Shown in pieces: positions 9,388 to 17,212 of a DNA stretch of 64,000 bases. The notes beneath the pieces are model-generated. The model made no database searches. It was given only the letters and a program-made list of their open reading frames with translations, and was not told the DNA's origin. The stretch is from positions 62,001 through 126,000 of the forward strand of contig CANQBV010000002.1 in the NCBI GenBank assembly GCA_947589595.1, given 5' to 3'. The number at the start of each line of letters is the position of its first letter. Positions within the stretch are counted from its first letter, which is position 1. This stretch comes from an uncultured Clostridia bacterium (GTDB taxonomy: Bacteria; Bacillota; Clostridia; Oscillospirales; SIG627). A program made the position numbers and the translations under genes.

Positions 9388-10566
9388 ATGTCAAAAAAGA
9401 AAATCGAAGAAGAAGAAAAGACCGAGGAAACAAAAAACGAAACCGTTTCCGCCGAAATGAAGCTGAAATCGGCCTTTGACCGCATCATCGAAAAAGGAAA
9501 AGCCAAGGGCGCGCTCACCAATCCGGAAATCATGGAAATGCTGGAGGACGTGGAGTACGATTCCGACCAATTGGAAAAGCTCTACGACGTTCTGGAATCC
9601 CAAGGGGTGGATATTTCCTCTTTCATGGAAGAAACGCCCGATCTCGAAGAACTCAAGGAAGAAGAAGTCGAGCCCTTCGAAATGAACCAGGACATGGAAA
9701 AGGTGCTCTCCAACGAGGGACTGGCGCTGGAGGACCACGTCAGAATGTACTTAAAGGAAATCGGCAAGGTGCCGCTGCTTTCGAGCGAGGAAGAACTGAG
9801 CCTGGCGCGCGACATGGTAGAGGGCGAGACCGAAGAGATCCGCGAAAACGCCAAGCAAAAATTGGTGGAGGCCAACCTTCGTCTGGTCGTCAGCATTGCC
9901 AAACGCTATGTGGGCAGAGGGATGTTTTTCCTCGATCTCATTCAGGAGGGCAACCTGGGTCTGATGAAATCGGTGGAAAAATTCGACTACACCAAAGGCT
10001 ATAAATTTTCAACCTACGCCACCTGGTGGATCCGCCAGGGGATCACGCGCGCCATTGCCGATCAGGCAAGAACGATCCGCATCCCCGTGCACATGGTGGA
10101 AACCATCAACAAGGTGCTGCGCGTTTCCCGCCAGCTTTTGCAGGAGCTCGGTCACGAGGCCACGCCGGAGGAAATTGCCGAGGTCATGAACATCCCGGTG
10201 GAAAAAGTGCGCGAGACCATGAAGATCGCGCAGGAGCCGGTATCCCTGGAAACGCCGATCGGCGAAGAAGAAGACAGCCATTTGGGCGATTTCATTCCCG
10301 ATGACGACGCCCCCGCTCCCGCGGAAGCCGCCAGCTACGCCATGCTGCGCGAACATCTGGATGAGGTGCTGCACACGCTCACCCCGCGCGAAATGCAGGT
10401 TTTGAAGCTGCGCTTCGGCTTTGACGACGGCCGTTCCCGCACGCTGGAGGAGGTCGGCAAGGAATTCAATATCACGCGTGAACGCATTCGCCAGATCGAA
10501 GCCAAAGCGCTCCGCAAGCTGCGTCACCCCAGCCGCGCCAAGAAATTAAAGGATTATCTGGATTAA
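9388..10566 (+). CDS. rpoD: RNA polymerase primary sigma factor SigA/RpoD
   Basis: This is the housekeeping sigma factor, 392 residues, a usual Gram-positive length. Region 1.1 is visible (residues 25-75), then region 2 with [20 protein letters not shown] and [15 protein letters not shown] (-10 recognition and melting). Region 3 starts with HMVETINK, and region 4.2 has a helix-turn-helix ([20 protein letters not shown]) for the -35. It follows dnaG after four bases. The sequence explains the good TTGACA/TATAAT promoters in this window. Confidence 0.97.
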   Translation: MSKKKIEEEEKTEETKNETVSAEMKLKSAFDRIIEKGKAKGALTNPEIMEMLEDVEYDSDQLEKLYDVLESQGVDISSFMEETPDLEELKEEEVEPFEMNQDMEKVLSNEGLALEDHVRMYLKEIGKVPLLSSEEELSLARDMVEGETEEIRENAKQKLVEANLRLVVSIAKRYVGRGMFFLDLIQEGNLGLMKSVEKFDYTKGYKFSTYATWWIRQGITRAIADQARTIRIPVHMVETINKVLRVSRQLLQELGHEATPEEIAEVMNIPVEKVRETMKIAQEPVSLETPIGEEEDSHLGDFIPDDDAPAPAEAASYAMLREHLDEVLHTLTPREMQVLKLRFGFDDGRSRTLEEVGKEFNITRERIRQIEAKALRKLRHPSRAKKLKDYLD

Positions 10567-10627
10567 AATAGGCAAGTATACCAGTTTTTTCATTCACAAT
10601 TTAGGTAGTTTGCCAAGGCGATTCAAC

Positions 10628-10656
10628 TTGACACTGTGCGAATTTTCGTGTAAAAT
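10628..10656 (+). promoter_or_regulatory. Sigma-A promoter of the 10711 lipoprotein gene
   Basis: TTGACA (10628-10633) and TAAAAT (10651-10656) are 17 bp apart. The gene's ribosome binding site AAGGAGG lies about 40 bp downstream. Confidence 0.88.
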
Positions 10657-10710
10657 AGAAGTTGGTAATTTGGGGGAAAAGCCCCGCATTTTCAAGGAGG
10701 AACCTTATTC

Positions 10711-12489
10711 ATGACGAAAAGACTACTCGGTCTTCTGATGGCGGTCATCATGATGTTGTCGCTCATTCTGACTTCCTGTTCCGATGCCGAAACCGACGAC
10801 GCAGACGACATCGGCAGCGAGGACCTGCGCAACAACATCGGGATCACCCTTTACGCCATCACAAACGACAGCTCCACCGAAGAGGGGATTGCTGCCGTAG
10901 AAGAAAAACTCAGCAATTACAGTGTGGCTAAATACAAAACCAAAATCGATCTGCGCCTTTACAAGGAATCCGAATATCAGGCTGCGATCGACGCCATGTT
11001 AGATAAGTTCAACGAGCAGGAAGAAGCCAAAAAGAAAGCGGACGAAGAAAAGAAAGCTGCGGATAAATCCTACGCCGCCTACAAAAAATCGCTCTCGGCA
11101 AGCGAGCGCGAAGCGCTGGAAAAGAAAGATCGTGAAGAAGCCAGACGCGCAGCGGACGAAGCCAAAAAGGAAGCAGCCGAGCTGCAGGCCTTGATCCGCG
11201 CCGGAAAAGACGTGGCCACAATCAATGAGGTGCAGATGGATATTCTCTACGTCAACGGCATGGAGGATTACTATTCCTACATTGAACAAGGGCTTTTGAT
11301 GGAGCTCGGCGATCTTCTCAAAACCACGCTCAAGCCGGTTTATGACTTCGTATACCCCGCCTTTTTAACAGCCGCTACCACCAACGACGGCATTTTCGCC
11401 ATTCCGAACAACAAAGCCGTTTCGACCAACGAAACCTACTTTGTCGTCAACACGAAGCTGGCCGAAAAATATAACGTCGATTGGAGCACCGTTCGCAGCA
11501 TTACCGATCTGGAACCGGTGTTCGCCCAGATCAAAGCCAACGAACCGAATGTTTCTCCTATCCTCGGCGATTTTGACCCCGAAAATCTGGTGTTCTATCA
11601 GATCCCCGGCGTGACCGAAGCCGGCCACAACATTCTGGTGTTCGCCGATCAGCTTTTGGGCGGCAGATTTGAAGCGTCCCAGTACAATAAAACCTACAAC
11701 TATCAAGGCCAGTTCGGCACACAGTTTATTGATTACTGCGCCACCAAAGCAGATTACCGTGCCAAAGGATATTTCGGCACAGAGGGGGATTTCTTCCTGT
11801 CTGTCCGCGAGCTGAGCAAGGAAGAAAAAGCCGAGCTGGAAGAGCAAGGGCTCACGCTGATCCTCTATAAAGGCGCCCAGTTCACCACGCAGGATGCGCT
11901 TGGCGGCATGTTCGCCATCAGCAGCAAATCCACGCAAGACCCCAAACGCGTTGCCGAAGTGTTGAAGCTGCTCATTACCGATACTGATTTTCACAATCTG
12001 TTTGCCTTTGGTATTGAGGGCGTTAACTATGTGAAGAGCGCTACGGAAGAAAACGTGATCACGATCGTGGACGATTCCTACTCCATGGATTTCTTCAAAA
12101 CCGGCAATACCTTCCTGGGGTATATTCCCGATACCATGGATCCGAATTACACCGCCGAGGGCATTCAGAAAAATATCAATTCCCGCATTGATCCTTTCCT
12201 GAGCTTCAACTTCGATTGGAGCGATCCCGCAAGCAAAGCCGACGTGTGGATCCCGGTTTTCGAGGAATGGCAGACAATTGCCGACGACCGCTTTAATCAG
12301 CTGATGTACGGCACGCCCGATTATCTGGCGATCATTGAGCAGATCGACCTTGATATCAACAACAAGGACCTTTGCTCCAAGAGCTACACCGACCTCACCG
12401 ACGATTCCACTTTCCGCACTGCTTACGGTTCTGTCGGGCCACGCCTGGTAGCGCTGGATAAGCTTCTGCATCCGGTCGTAGCCGAATAA
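10711..12489 (+). CDS. Lipoprotein resembling an extracellular solute-binding protein with a coiled-coil insertion
   Basis: The 592-residue protein has a lipoprotein signal (MTKRLLGLLMAVIMMLSLIL then TSC, lipidated Cys at about 23). The rest looks like a family-1-type solute-binding protein: VNTKLAEKYNVDWSTVRSI and similar segments resemble hinge and lobe regions. An unusual Lys/Glu/Ala-rich segment of about 60 residues (around residues 105-165) is predicted to be a coiled coil. No permease or ATPase gene lies beside it, and it has its own promoter and terminator. Substrate unknown. The solute-binding assignment is an inference from fold-like segments. Confidence 0.7.
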   Translation: MTKRLLGLLMAVIMMLSLILTSCSDAETDDADDIGSEDLRNNIGITLYAITNDSSTEEGIAAVEEKLSNYSVAKYKTKIDLRLYKESEYQAAIDAMLDKFNEQEEAKKKADEEKKAADKSYAAYKKSLSASEREALEKKDREEARRAADEAKKEAAELQALIRAGKDVATINEVQMDILYVNGMEDYYSYIEQGLLMELGDLLKTTLKPVYDFVYPAFLTAATTNDGIFAIPNNKAVSTNETYFVVNTKLAEKYNVDWSTVRSITDLEPVFAQIKANEPNVSPILGDFDPENLVFYQIPGVTEAGHNILVFADQLLGGRFEASQYNKTYNYQGQFGTQFIDYCATKADYRAKGYFGTEGDFFLSVRELSKEEKAELEEQGLTLILYKGAQFTTQDALGGMFAISSKSTQDPKRVAEVLKLLITDTDFHNLFAFGIEGVNYVKSATEENVITIVDDSYSMDFFKTGNTFLGYIPDTMDPNYTAEGIQKNINSRIDPFLSFNFDWSDPASKADVWIPVFEEWQTIADDRFNQLMYGTPDYLAIIEQIDLDINNKDLCSKSYTDLTDDSTFRTAYGSVGPRLVALDKLLHPVVAE

Positions 12490-12503
12490 AATTCCCTTGA
12501 TAC

Positions 12504-12540
12504 AAAAAAGCGCTTTCCCAATTGGGAAAGCGCTTTTTCT
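12504..12540 (+). terminator. Rho-independent terminator after the 10711 lipoprotein gene
   Basis: AAAGCGCTTTCCCAAT pairs with ATTGGGAAAGCGCTTT as a perfect palindrome, followed by TTTTTCT. It starts 15 bp after the stop. Confidence 0.93.
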
Positions 12541-12635
12541 TTCGTTTATGACATGTGTTATGGGGTTTCCGCAGCACTTTCTACGCTTTTCAGGCGAAAA
12601 AATAAGGACTTCTCTCTCTGCAAATTCCTTTTTGA

Positions 12636-12699
12636 AGTCAGAAAAGTTTTTGAAAGGGGGTTTGGGGGGAACCTTTTTCAAAAGGCCTCCCCCAAGCCC
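12636..12699 (-). repeat. Dispersed 3'-UTR repeat, copy abutting the dehydrogenase stop
   Basis: Read on the minus strand, the stop is followed by a GGGGGAGGCC segment, TTTTGAAAAAGG, TTCCCCCC, AAACCCCC and CAAAAACTTTTC. It is a diverged copy of the family but keeps the order of GC-rich part, A/T hairpin and AAAAACTTTTC tail. Confidence 0.55.
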
Positions 12700-13647
12700 T
12701 TACGACACAACATTCTGCGGATTTCCCGCAAGATATGCGGCCACATTATCGGCGGCGATCCCGATCAGCCGGGCGCGGGTTTCGCGCGGGGCCCAGGCAA
12801 TATGCGGCGTCAAAAATAAATTCTTCGCCCCGATCAGCGGACAATCCGCCCGCTGCGGCTCCTCGGAAAGAACATCAGCGGCGTACCCGGCAATTTTGCC
12901 GCCGTCCAGCGCCGCGCGCAGGTCAGCCTCGGCAGCCAGTCCGCCGCGGGCGGTATTGATCACAAACGCCGTGGGCTTCATCAGCGAAAGCGTTTCGGCG
13001 TTGATGATCCCGCGAGTGGAATCGTTCAGCGGGCAATGAAAACTCAGATAATCGGCGCGAGCAAACAATTCTTCCAGGGGAACAAGTTCATACGGCACTT
13101 CTTTTTTCGTGCGGGCATGATAAATAATTTTCATCCCAAACGCTGTTCCGATAGACGCCACCTTTTGCCCGATTGTACCCATCCCGAAAATCCCCAGCGT
13201 TTTCCCGCTGATTTCCGATATCGGAAACGGGTAATAGGTAAACAGCGGCGAACGCTGCCAATCGCCGTTTTGTACGGACGAAACATAGGTAAAAAGGCTG
13301 GTCGCAAATTGCAAAATAAAGGCAAAGGTCAACTGTGCCACCGCGTCGGTGGAATAGGCGGGAACGTTCGTTACCGTAATCCCCCGCTTGCGACAAGCCG
13401 CTACGTCGATGGTGTTGTACCCGGTTGCCATGGCGCCGATATAGCGCAGCTTTTTGCAGGCTGCCAAAACCTCCTCTGTCATTTGCGATTTATTACAGAG
13501 AACTACCTCGGCGTCTCCGATCGTCTCCGCCAAATTTTCTTTCGGCACCCACTCGTATTCGCGCACGGTTCCGAATTTGCGAAACACATCCGCCTTTAAA
13601 TCGTTACCGTAGCAGGAGCTTCTTTCCAGAATACAGATTTCCATCAA
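12700..13647 (-). CDS. D-isomer-specific 2-hydroxyacid dehydrogenase
   Basis: This 315-residue NAD-dependent oxidoreductase would reduce a 2-keto acid to a D-2-hydroxy acid. A glycerate/hydroxypyruvate-type substrate is plausible but not proven. It has the Rossmann motif GMGTIGQKVASIGTAF, the signature FVINTARGGLAAEADLRAAL with the substrate-binding Arg, the Glu motif DVLSEEPQ, and the catalytic His in LFLTPHIAW. Its promoter is at 13691-13719. It is a monocistronic gene at the edge of the mobile element. Confidence 0.9.
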   Translation of the reverse strand: MMEICILERSSCYGNDLKADVFRKFGTVREYEWVPKENLAETIGDAEVVLCNKSQMTEEVLAACKKLRYIGAMATGYNTIDVAACRKRGITVTNVPAYSTDAVAQLTFAFILQFATSLFTYVSSVQNGDWQRSPLFTYYPFPISEISGKTLGIFGMGTIGQKVASIGTAFGMKIIYHARTKKEVPYELVPLEELFARADYLSFHCPLNDSTRGIINAETLSLMKPTAFVINTARGGLAAEADLRAALDGGKIAGYAADVLSEEPQRADCPLIGAKNLFLTPHIAWAPRETRARLIGIAADNVAAYLAGNPQNVVS

Positions 13648-13690
13648 TTTTTTCCTCTACCGTTCCAAACCGGTCTTTTTTTGTTTTATC

Positions 13691-13719
13691 AGTATAGCCG
13701 AATTCCGATCGAAAGTCAA
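13691..13719 (-). promoter_or_regulatory. Sigma-A promoter of the dehydrogenase gene
   Basis: On the minus strand TTGACT (13719-13714) and TATACT (13696-13691) are 17 bp apart. This fixes DNA left of about 13720 as host sequence. Confidence 0.88.
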
Positions 13720-13774
13720 GTCCAAAGGCAAAAATACCACCGCCCGTTTCTGCGTTTCCGATAGATGAATTTAT

Positions 13775-14002
13775 CCCGTCCGAAGGACGGGTTGAGTTGA
13801 AAAAGGTTTTTTCGGCTGTTTGGCGGAGAGAGTTGAACTCCTGTGTGGGTGGCGGGAGCCGCAGGCGTAGAGCGGAGCTTTTGTTTTTTGAGCAAAAGCT
13901 TCAACCGGAGGCAAGGCGGACGTGGGGATAAGGAGGGACAGCCCGTCAAGCGACGCCGTGATTTACAAAGTAAATCGCGGCAAGCCACATGGACTTGCCG
14001 CG
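13775..14002. other. Strongly structured segment at the left junction of the mobile element
   Basis: No convincing gene lies between 13648 and 13945, but the stretch holds several hairpins: CCCGTCC/GGACGGG at 13775-13791, AGCTTTTG/CAAAAGCT at 13877-13900, a 12-bp stem GCCGTGATTTAC/GTAAATCGCGGC at 13955-13981, and CGCGGCAAG/CTTGCCGCG at 13976-14002. The last two share 13976-13981 and so exclude each other. The final hairpins overlap the 3' end of the recombinase gene. It may be a structured RNA, an attachment region or an insertion target. Confidence 0.55.
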
Positions 14003-15589
14003 ACGTGGTGGACGCCGGGACGAAGCAGTTGAACCCCCCGCAGCGTCGGTTTCAACGGCTTCGTTGACGATGCTCCAGGCGAGAGACCTCTTGTCGCTGC
14101 CATAAAAGAACGTGGTCACAATCTTGTCGTCGTACACGTAGATGGCCTCGACGTAGTTTTCAAGGAAATAGTCTCGGATGACAGGGTCGTCAAAGTCGGC
14201 GTATCGGTAAGTCGCCAGCAGCCGGAGGGTCCCCGCCTCGTCATCCGAGACGGTCTGCATCCGTTCTTCCAGCTCGATTTCGTCCGACAGGGCTTTCTTC
14301 CGGGCTTCCAGCTCTTGGAGCGCGGCCTGGGTCGTCTCCGAGAATATGCCGTTCATCAGGGCGTTGACCAGGTTGTTCAGCTTCCGGTCCACGTCCTTTT
14401 TGGCCGCCAGGAGCATTTCCAGCTTGCCGCTGTCCTGCTCCCGCTCCCGCCGCAGTTTGGCGGTGATGTCGGCCGCCAGGGCGGAAAAGATGTTCTCGTC
14501 CTGCACGAACGTATAGAACAAGTGGATGACGGCCCCCTCAAGGACGGCTTTCTTGATGGGCTTCTTGTGGCAGAGTTTCCGGCGCTGCGACTTGCAGTAA
14601 TAGTAATAATGCTTCGTCGCCCGCGTTTTGGACGTGCCGCTCACGCCCTGCATGGTGTCGCCACAATGGCCGCAGAACAGCTTCCCGGTCAGCCAGTAGC
14701 GGGGCGCTGGGGCATCCCCTATGGCCTCGTGTTTCAGCTCGTTTGCCCGGCGGGACCCGTCCCGCTTGTTCTGTGCAAGCCGCGACTGCGCTTTCTTGTA
14801 AAGTTCCTCGTCGATGATGGCGGGTATCCCTCCCGGCTTTTCCGCGCCCTTGTACCGGTAGACGCCTATGTAGGCGGGGTTTGTGAGTATCTTCCGCATA
14901 CCGTTGATATTGAACGGCCCGCCCGTGCTGGTCCGCAGCCCCTCGCCGTTCAGCGCCTTGCAGATTTCAGCCATGGGGACGCCGTCCGCGTACTCCCGGT
15001 ATATCCGCTGGACGATGGGGGCCGTGGCCGGGTCGATGGCGTAACGCTTCCGGTGCTTGCCGTGTTCCGGGGCCGGTTCCGCCCGGTATCCGAGGATTTT
15101 ATATCCGGCGCACAGGCACTTTTCCGCTATGTCACGCTGCCCGCGTGATATGTTCTCGGACATATTGGCGGAGTAGTTTTCCGCCTCTGCGGCCCGCATG
15201 GCGAGGACCATCAGCTCCGTCTCCCGGTTCTCGATGTTGGCGTCCGCAACGAATTTCAGCTTGATGCCCGCGTCCATCAGCCGCCTACGCGCCACCAGGA
15301 AATCGGCGGCGTTGCGGTTCAGCCGGTCGATTTTCCAAAGGATAAGCACCGAGGGCTTGACCCGCTCGATTTCCCGGAACATCTGCATATAGCCGGGGCG
15401 GTCGGTGTCCGTCCCCGTCCGGGCGTAGTCCTCATACTCGCGGCAGATGGTGTATCCGTGCTGTTCGGCAAACCTGTGCGCCTCCAGGCGCTGCTGGTCT
15501 ATCGAGGCGTCGGACTGGCTGTCTGAGCTGAACCGGTAATAGGCGATTGCAAGGTTGTTGTCGTTCTGGATGAATTTCTGGACTGCCAT
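13946..15589 (-). CDS. Large serine recombinase (site-specific integrase/excisionase)
   Basis: This 547-residue recombinase likely integrates and excises the element. The N-terminal resolvase domain has the catalytic Ser in AYYRFSSDSQ, followed by a DxxxxRPGYMQM segment and LWKIDRLNRNAADF. A Recombinase domain follows (ILGYRAEP to TNPAYIGVYRYKG), then a zinc ribbon (LFCGHCGDTMQGVSG and YYYCKSQRRKLC) and a coiled coil. The last 20 or so residues (rich in Arg/Pro, then MWLAAIYFVNHGVA) are atypical and are encoded in the hairpin region at the element border. They may come from the junction rather than the original gene. The start follows AGAAAGGGGGTG. Confidence 0.93.
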   Translation of the reverse strand: MAVQKFIQNDNNLAIAYYRFSSDSQSDASIDQQRLEAHRFAEQHGYTICREYEDYARTGTDTDRPGYMQMFREIERVKPSVLILWKIDRLNRNAADFLVARRRLMDAGIKLKFVADANIENRETELMVLAMRAAEAENYSANMSENISRGQRDIAEKCLCAGYKILGYRAEPAPEHGKHRKRYAIDPATAPIVQRIYREYADGVPMAEICKALNGEGLRTSTGGPFNINGMRKILTNPAYIGVYRYKGAEKPGGIPAIIDEELYKKAQSRLAQNKRDGSRRANELKHEAIGDAPAPRYWLTGKLFCGHCGDTMQGVSGTSKTRATKHYYYYCKSQRRKLCHKKPIKKAVLEGAVIHLFYTFVQDENIFSALAADITAKLRREREQDSGKLEMLLAAKKDVDRKLNNLVNALMNGIFSETTQAALQELEARKKALSDEIELEERMQTVSDDEAGTLRLLATYRYADFDDPVIRDYFLENYVEAIYVYDDKIVTTFFYGSDKRSLAWSIVNEAVETDAAGGSTASSRRPPRRGKSMWLAAIYFVNHGVA

Positions 15590-15649
15590 TCCGGCACCCC
15601 CTTTCTCTTGTGTGATAATCCCCTCGCAGGACGTCCCTGGACGGCCTGT

Positions 15650-15718
15650 GAGGCGTTTTAAGCCTCTCTGAGTATAACTGACCGTCTCGCGGCTAAAGCC
15701 CCTTAAAACGCCTCTGAG
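15650..15718 (-). promoter_or_regulatory. Leader element upstream of the serine recombinase (copy 1 of an in-element repeat)
   Basis: The recombinase leader contains a perfect 13-bp inverted repeat, GAGGCGTTTTAAG (15650-15662) with CTTAAAACGCCTC (15702-15714). The 40 bp at 15679-15718 are nearly identical to 20101-20140 in the leader of the RadC gene. The rest of the 15590-15950 gap holds the divergent promoter of the 15951 gene. Confidence 0.7.
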
Positions 15719-15863
15719 AGCGTCTGAGTGGCATAGCCGTTTGAAACGTCTTTTTCCTGTCCGGCTGACAGTCTATTTTAGCACGTTTACGCTCATTTAT
15801 CAAGGTTCACACGGGAAATCTCGTGATTTTCCGCTCATTTTTGTAGAAAATGGCCGAAACCCC

Positions 15864-15893
15864 TTGACTTTCATACGTATGCAGGTATATACT
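15864..15893 (+). promoter_or_regulatory. Promoter and probable operators of the R-M operon
   Basis: TTGACT (15864-15869) and TATACT (15888-15893) are 18 bp apart. The spacer holds the palindrome CATACGTATG (15872-15881), and TACTTATACAAGTA (15891-15904) is another near palindrome. These are plausible sites for the small DNA-binding protein encoded next. Confidence 0.7.
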
Positions 15894-15950
15894 TATACAA
15901 GTAACTGCTATTATGACCGGGGTCGTCCGGCGATATGAAAGGAGAACGCT

Positions 15951-16148
15951 ATGGCAAAACGGGATAACGCGCTCGGCAGGTGCGATGCTGCCGCAACGGG
16001 GCATGATACAGAGCAGAGCGGCAAGACGACCATCACGCTGTCCATCACTGAGGCGGACAAGCTGAAGGTCAAGGTGTACGCGATGGCGCATAAGACGACG
16101 GTATCTGACCTGCTGCACGGGTGGATACAGGAGAAATGTGAGAGCTAA
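15951..16148 (+). CDS. Small ribbon-helix-helix-like DNA-binding protein
   Basis: The 65-residue protein ends in KTTITLSITEADKLKVKVYA then HKTTVSDLLHGWIQ. That is a beta strand plus two helices, as in Arc/CopG/ParG-type proteins. It may control the operon or partition the element. It lies 17 bp before the methyltransferase gene, has ribosome binding site AAAGGAG and shares the promoter at 15864-15893, where palindromes could be its operators. The function is inferred from the fold alone. Confidence 0.65.
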   Translation: MAKRDNALGRCDAAATGHDTEQSGKTTITLSITEADKLKVKVYAMAHKTTVSDLLHGWIQEKCES

Positions 16149-16165
16149 TTTAGGAGGAATCAACC

Positions 16166-17212
16166 ATGAGTAGCACAAATTCGGGACCCGTTATGGTGTC
16201 TTTATTTTCAGGGGGCGGCGGCCTTGATAGAGGTTTCATGAACGCTGGATATAATGTCGTTTGGGCAAATGACTTTGATGCTGACGCCCAAGCTGTTTAT
16301 CGTTTGAACTTGGGCGATATTGACGGGAGGGATATTCTCACTGTCCCGGAGGACGAGATTCCAGACTGTGATATGCTGACGGCAGGTTTTCCGTGCCAGC
16401 CATTCTCTAACGCCGGGATGCGTAAGGGCGTTCATGATTCGCGCGGAATGCTCTATAAAGAGTGCTTGCGGATTATTGGAAAGAAAATGCCGAAAGCAAT
16501 TTTGTTTGAGAACGTCAAAGGTTTACTGTCCACAAAGTATATTGACGGTCGGAAGTTAGCTGATGTGATTGTGGAAGATTTGTCTACCATGAACGGTATC
16601 GGCTACAATGTGGTCTATCAGTTGGTAAATGCAGCAGATTATGGCGTACCGCAGAATAGGCAGCGTGTTCTTTTCATCGGCATTCGGAAAGATTTGAATA
16701 TCAACTTTGTTTTCCCGGATAAGCAACCCAGGGACCGGCTGACACTTCGGTATGTTCTGGATATTCCGACTACCGCAACGCATCAGGTGGATTGGCCGTT
16801 ATCCCCGCAGGCATTGGAAATGATTTCATACATCCCAGAGGGTGGTTCTTGGAAAGATGTGCCGTATGAGCATTTGGCACCACGCTTTAAGCGTATTCGA
16901 GATGACATGAAACGGTATCATTCTCCAAACTTTTATCGGCGTTTTTCACGGGATGAGATTTGTGGGACTATGACGGCATCGGCCCAGCCTGAAAACTGCG
17001 GCATCATTCATCCTACCGAAAATCGGCGCTTTACTATTCGTGAAGTGGCTCGCATTCAGTCGTTCCCGGATGACTACAAATTCATTGATGGCACGTTAAA
17101 GGATATAACGGCCATGTATAAGGTCATTGGCAACGCAGTCCCTGTCAATTTGGCATGTGCCATTGCCACTGCTATTCGGCAGCAAGTATTTGACGGGGGT
17201 GAAGAAAAATGA
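16166..17212 (+). CDS. DNA (cytosine-5-)-methyltransferase
   Basis: This 348-residue enzyme methylates cytosine C5 within a specific DNA site. Ordered motifs are: I, LFSGGGGLDRGF; IV, GFPCQPFS with the catalytic Cys; VI, ENVKG; VIII, QNRQRVLF; IX, RFTIREVARIQSFP; X, GNAVPV. The target recognition region between VIII and IX is short, so it is a compact Dcm-type enzyme. The next gene starts in ATGA at its stop, so methylation and the downstream proteins are translationally coupled. The sequence recognised cannot be read. Ribosome binding site TAGGAGG. Confidence 0.95.
   Translation: MSSTNSGPVMVSLFSGGGGLDRGFMNAGYNVVWANDFDADAQAVYRLNLGDIDGRDILTVPEDEIPDCDMLTAGFPCQPFSNAGMRKGVHDSRGMLYKECLRIIGKKMPKAILFENVKGLLSTKYIDGRKLADVIVEDLSTMNGIGYNVVYQLVNAADYGVPQNRQRVLFIGIRKDLNINFVFPDKQPRDRLTLRYVLDIPTTATHQVDWPLSPQALEMISYIPEGGSWKDVPYEHLAPRFKRIRDDMKRYHSPNFYRRFSRDEICGTMTASAQPENCGIIHPTENRRFTIREVARIQSFPDDYKFIDGTLKDITAMYKVIGNAVPVNLACAIATAIRQQVFDGGEEK

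Noticed and set aside
11365-12681. 438-residue open frame on the minus strand
   Set aside because: Antisense to the lipoprotein gene and crosses its terminator; no motif or start signal.
13716-13988. 90-residue open frame on the minus strand at the element border
   Set aside because: Basic, Pro/Arg-rich translation from a hairpin-rich sequence, no ribosome binding site, overlaps the recombinase end. Treated as structured noncoding DNA.
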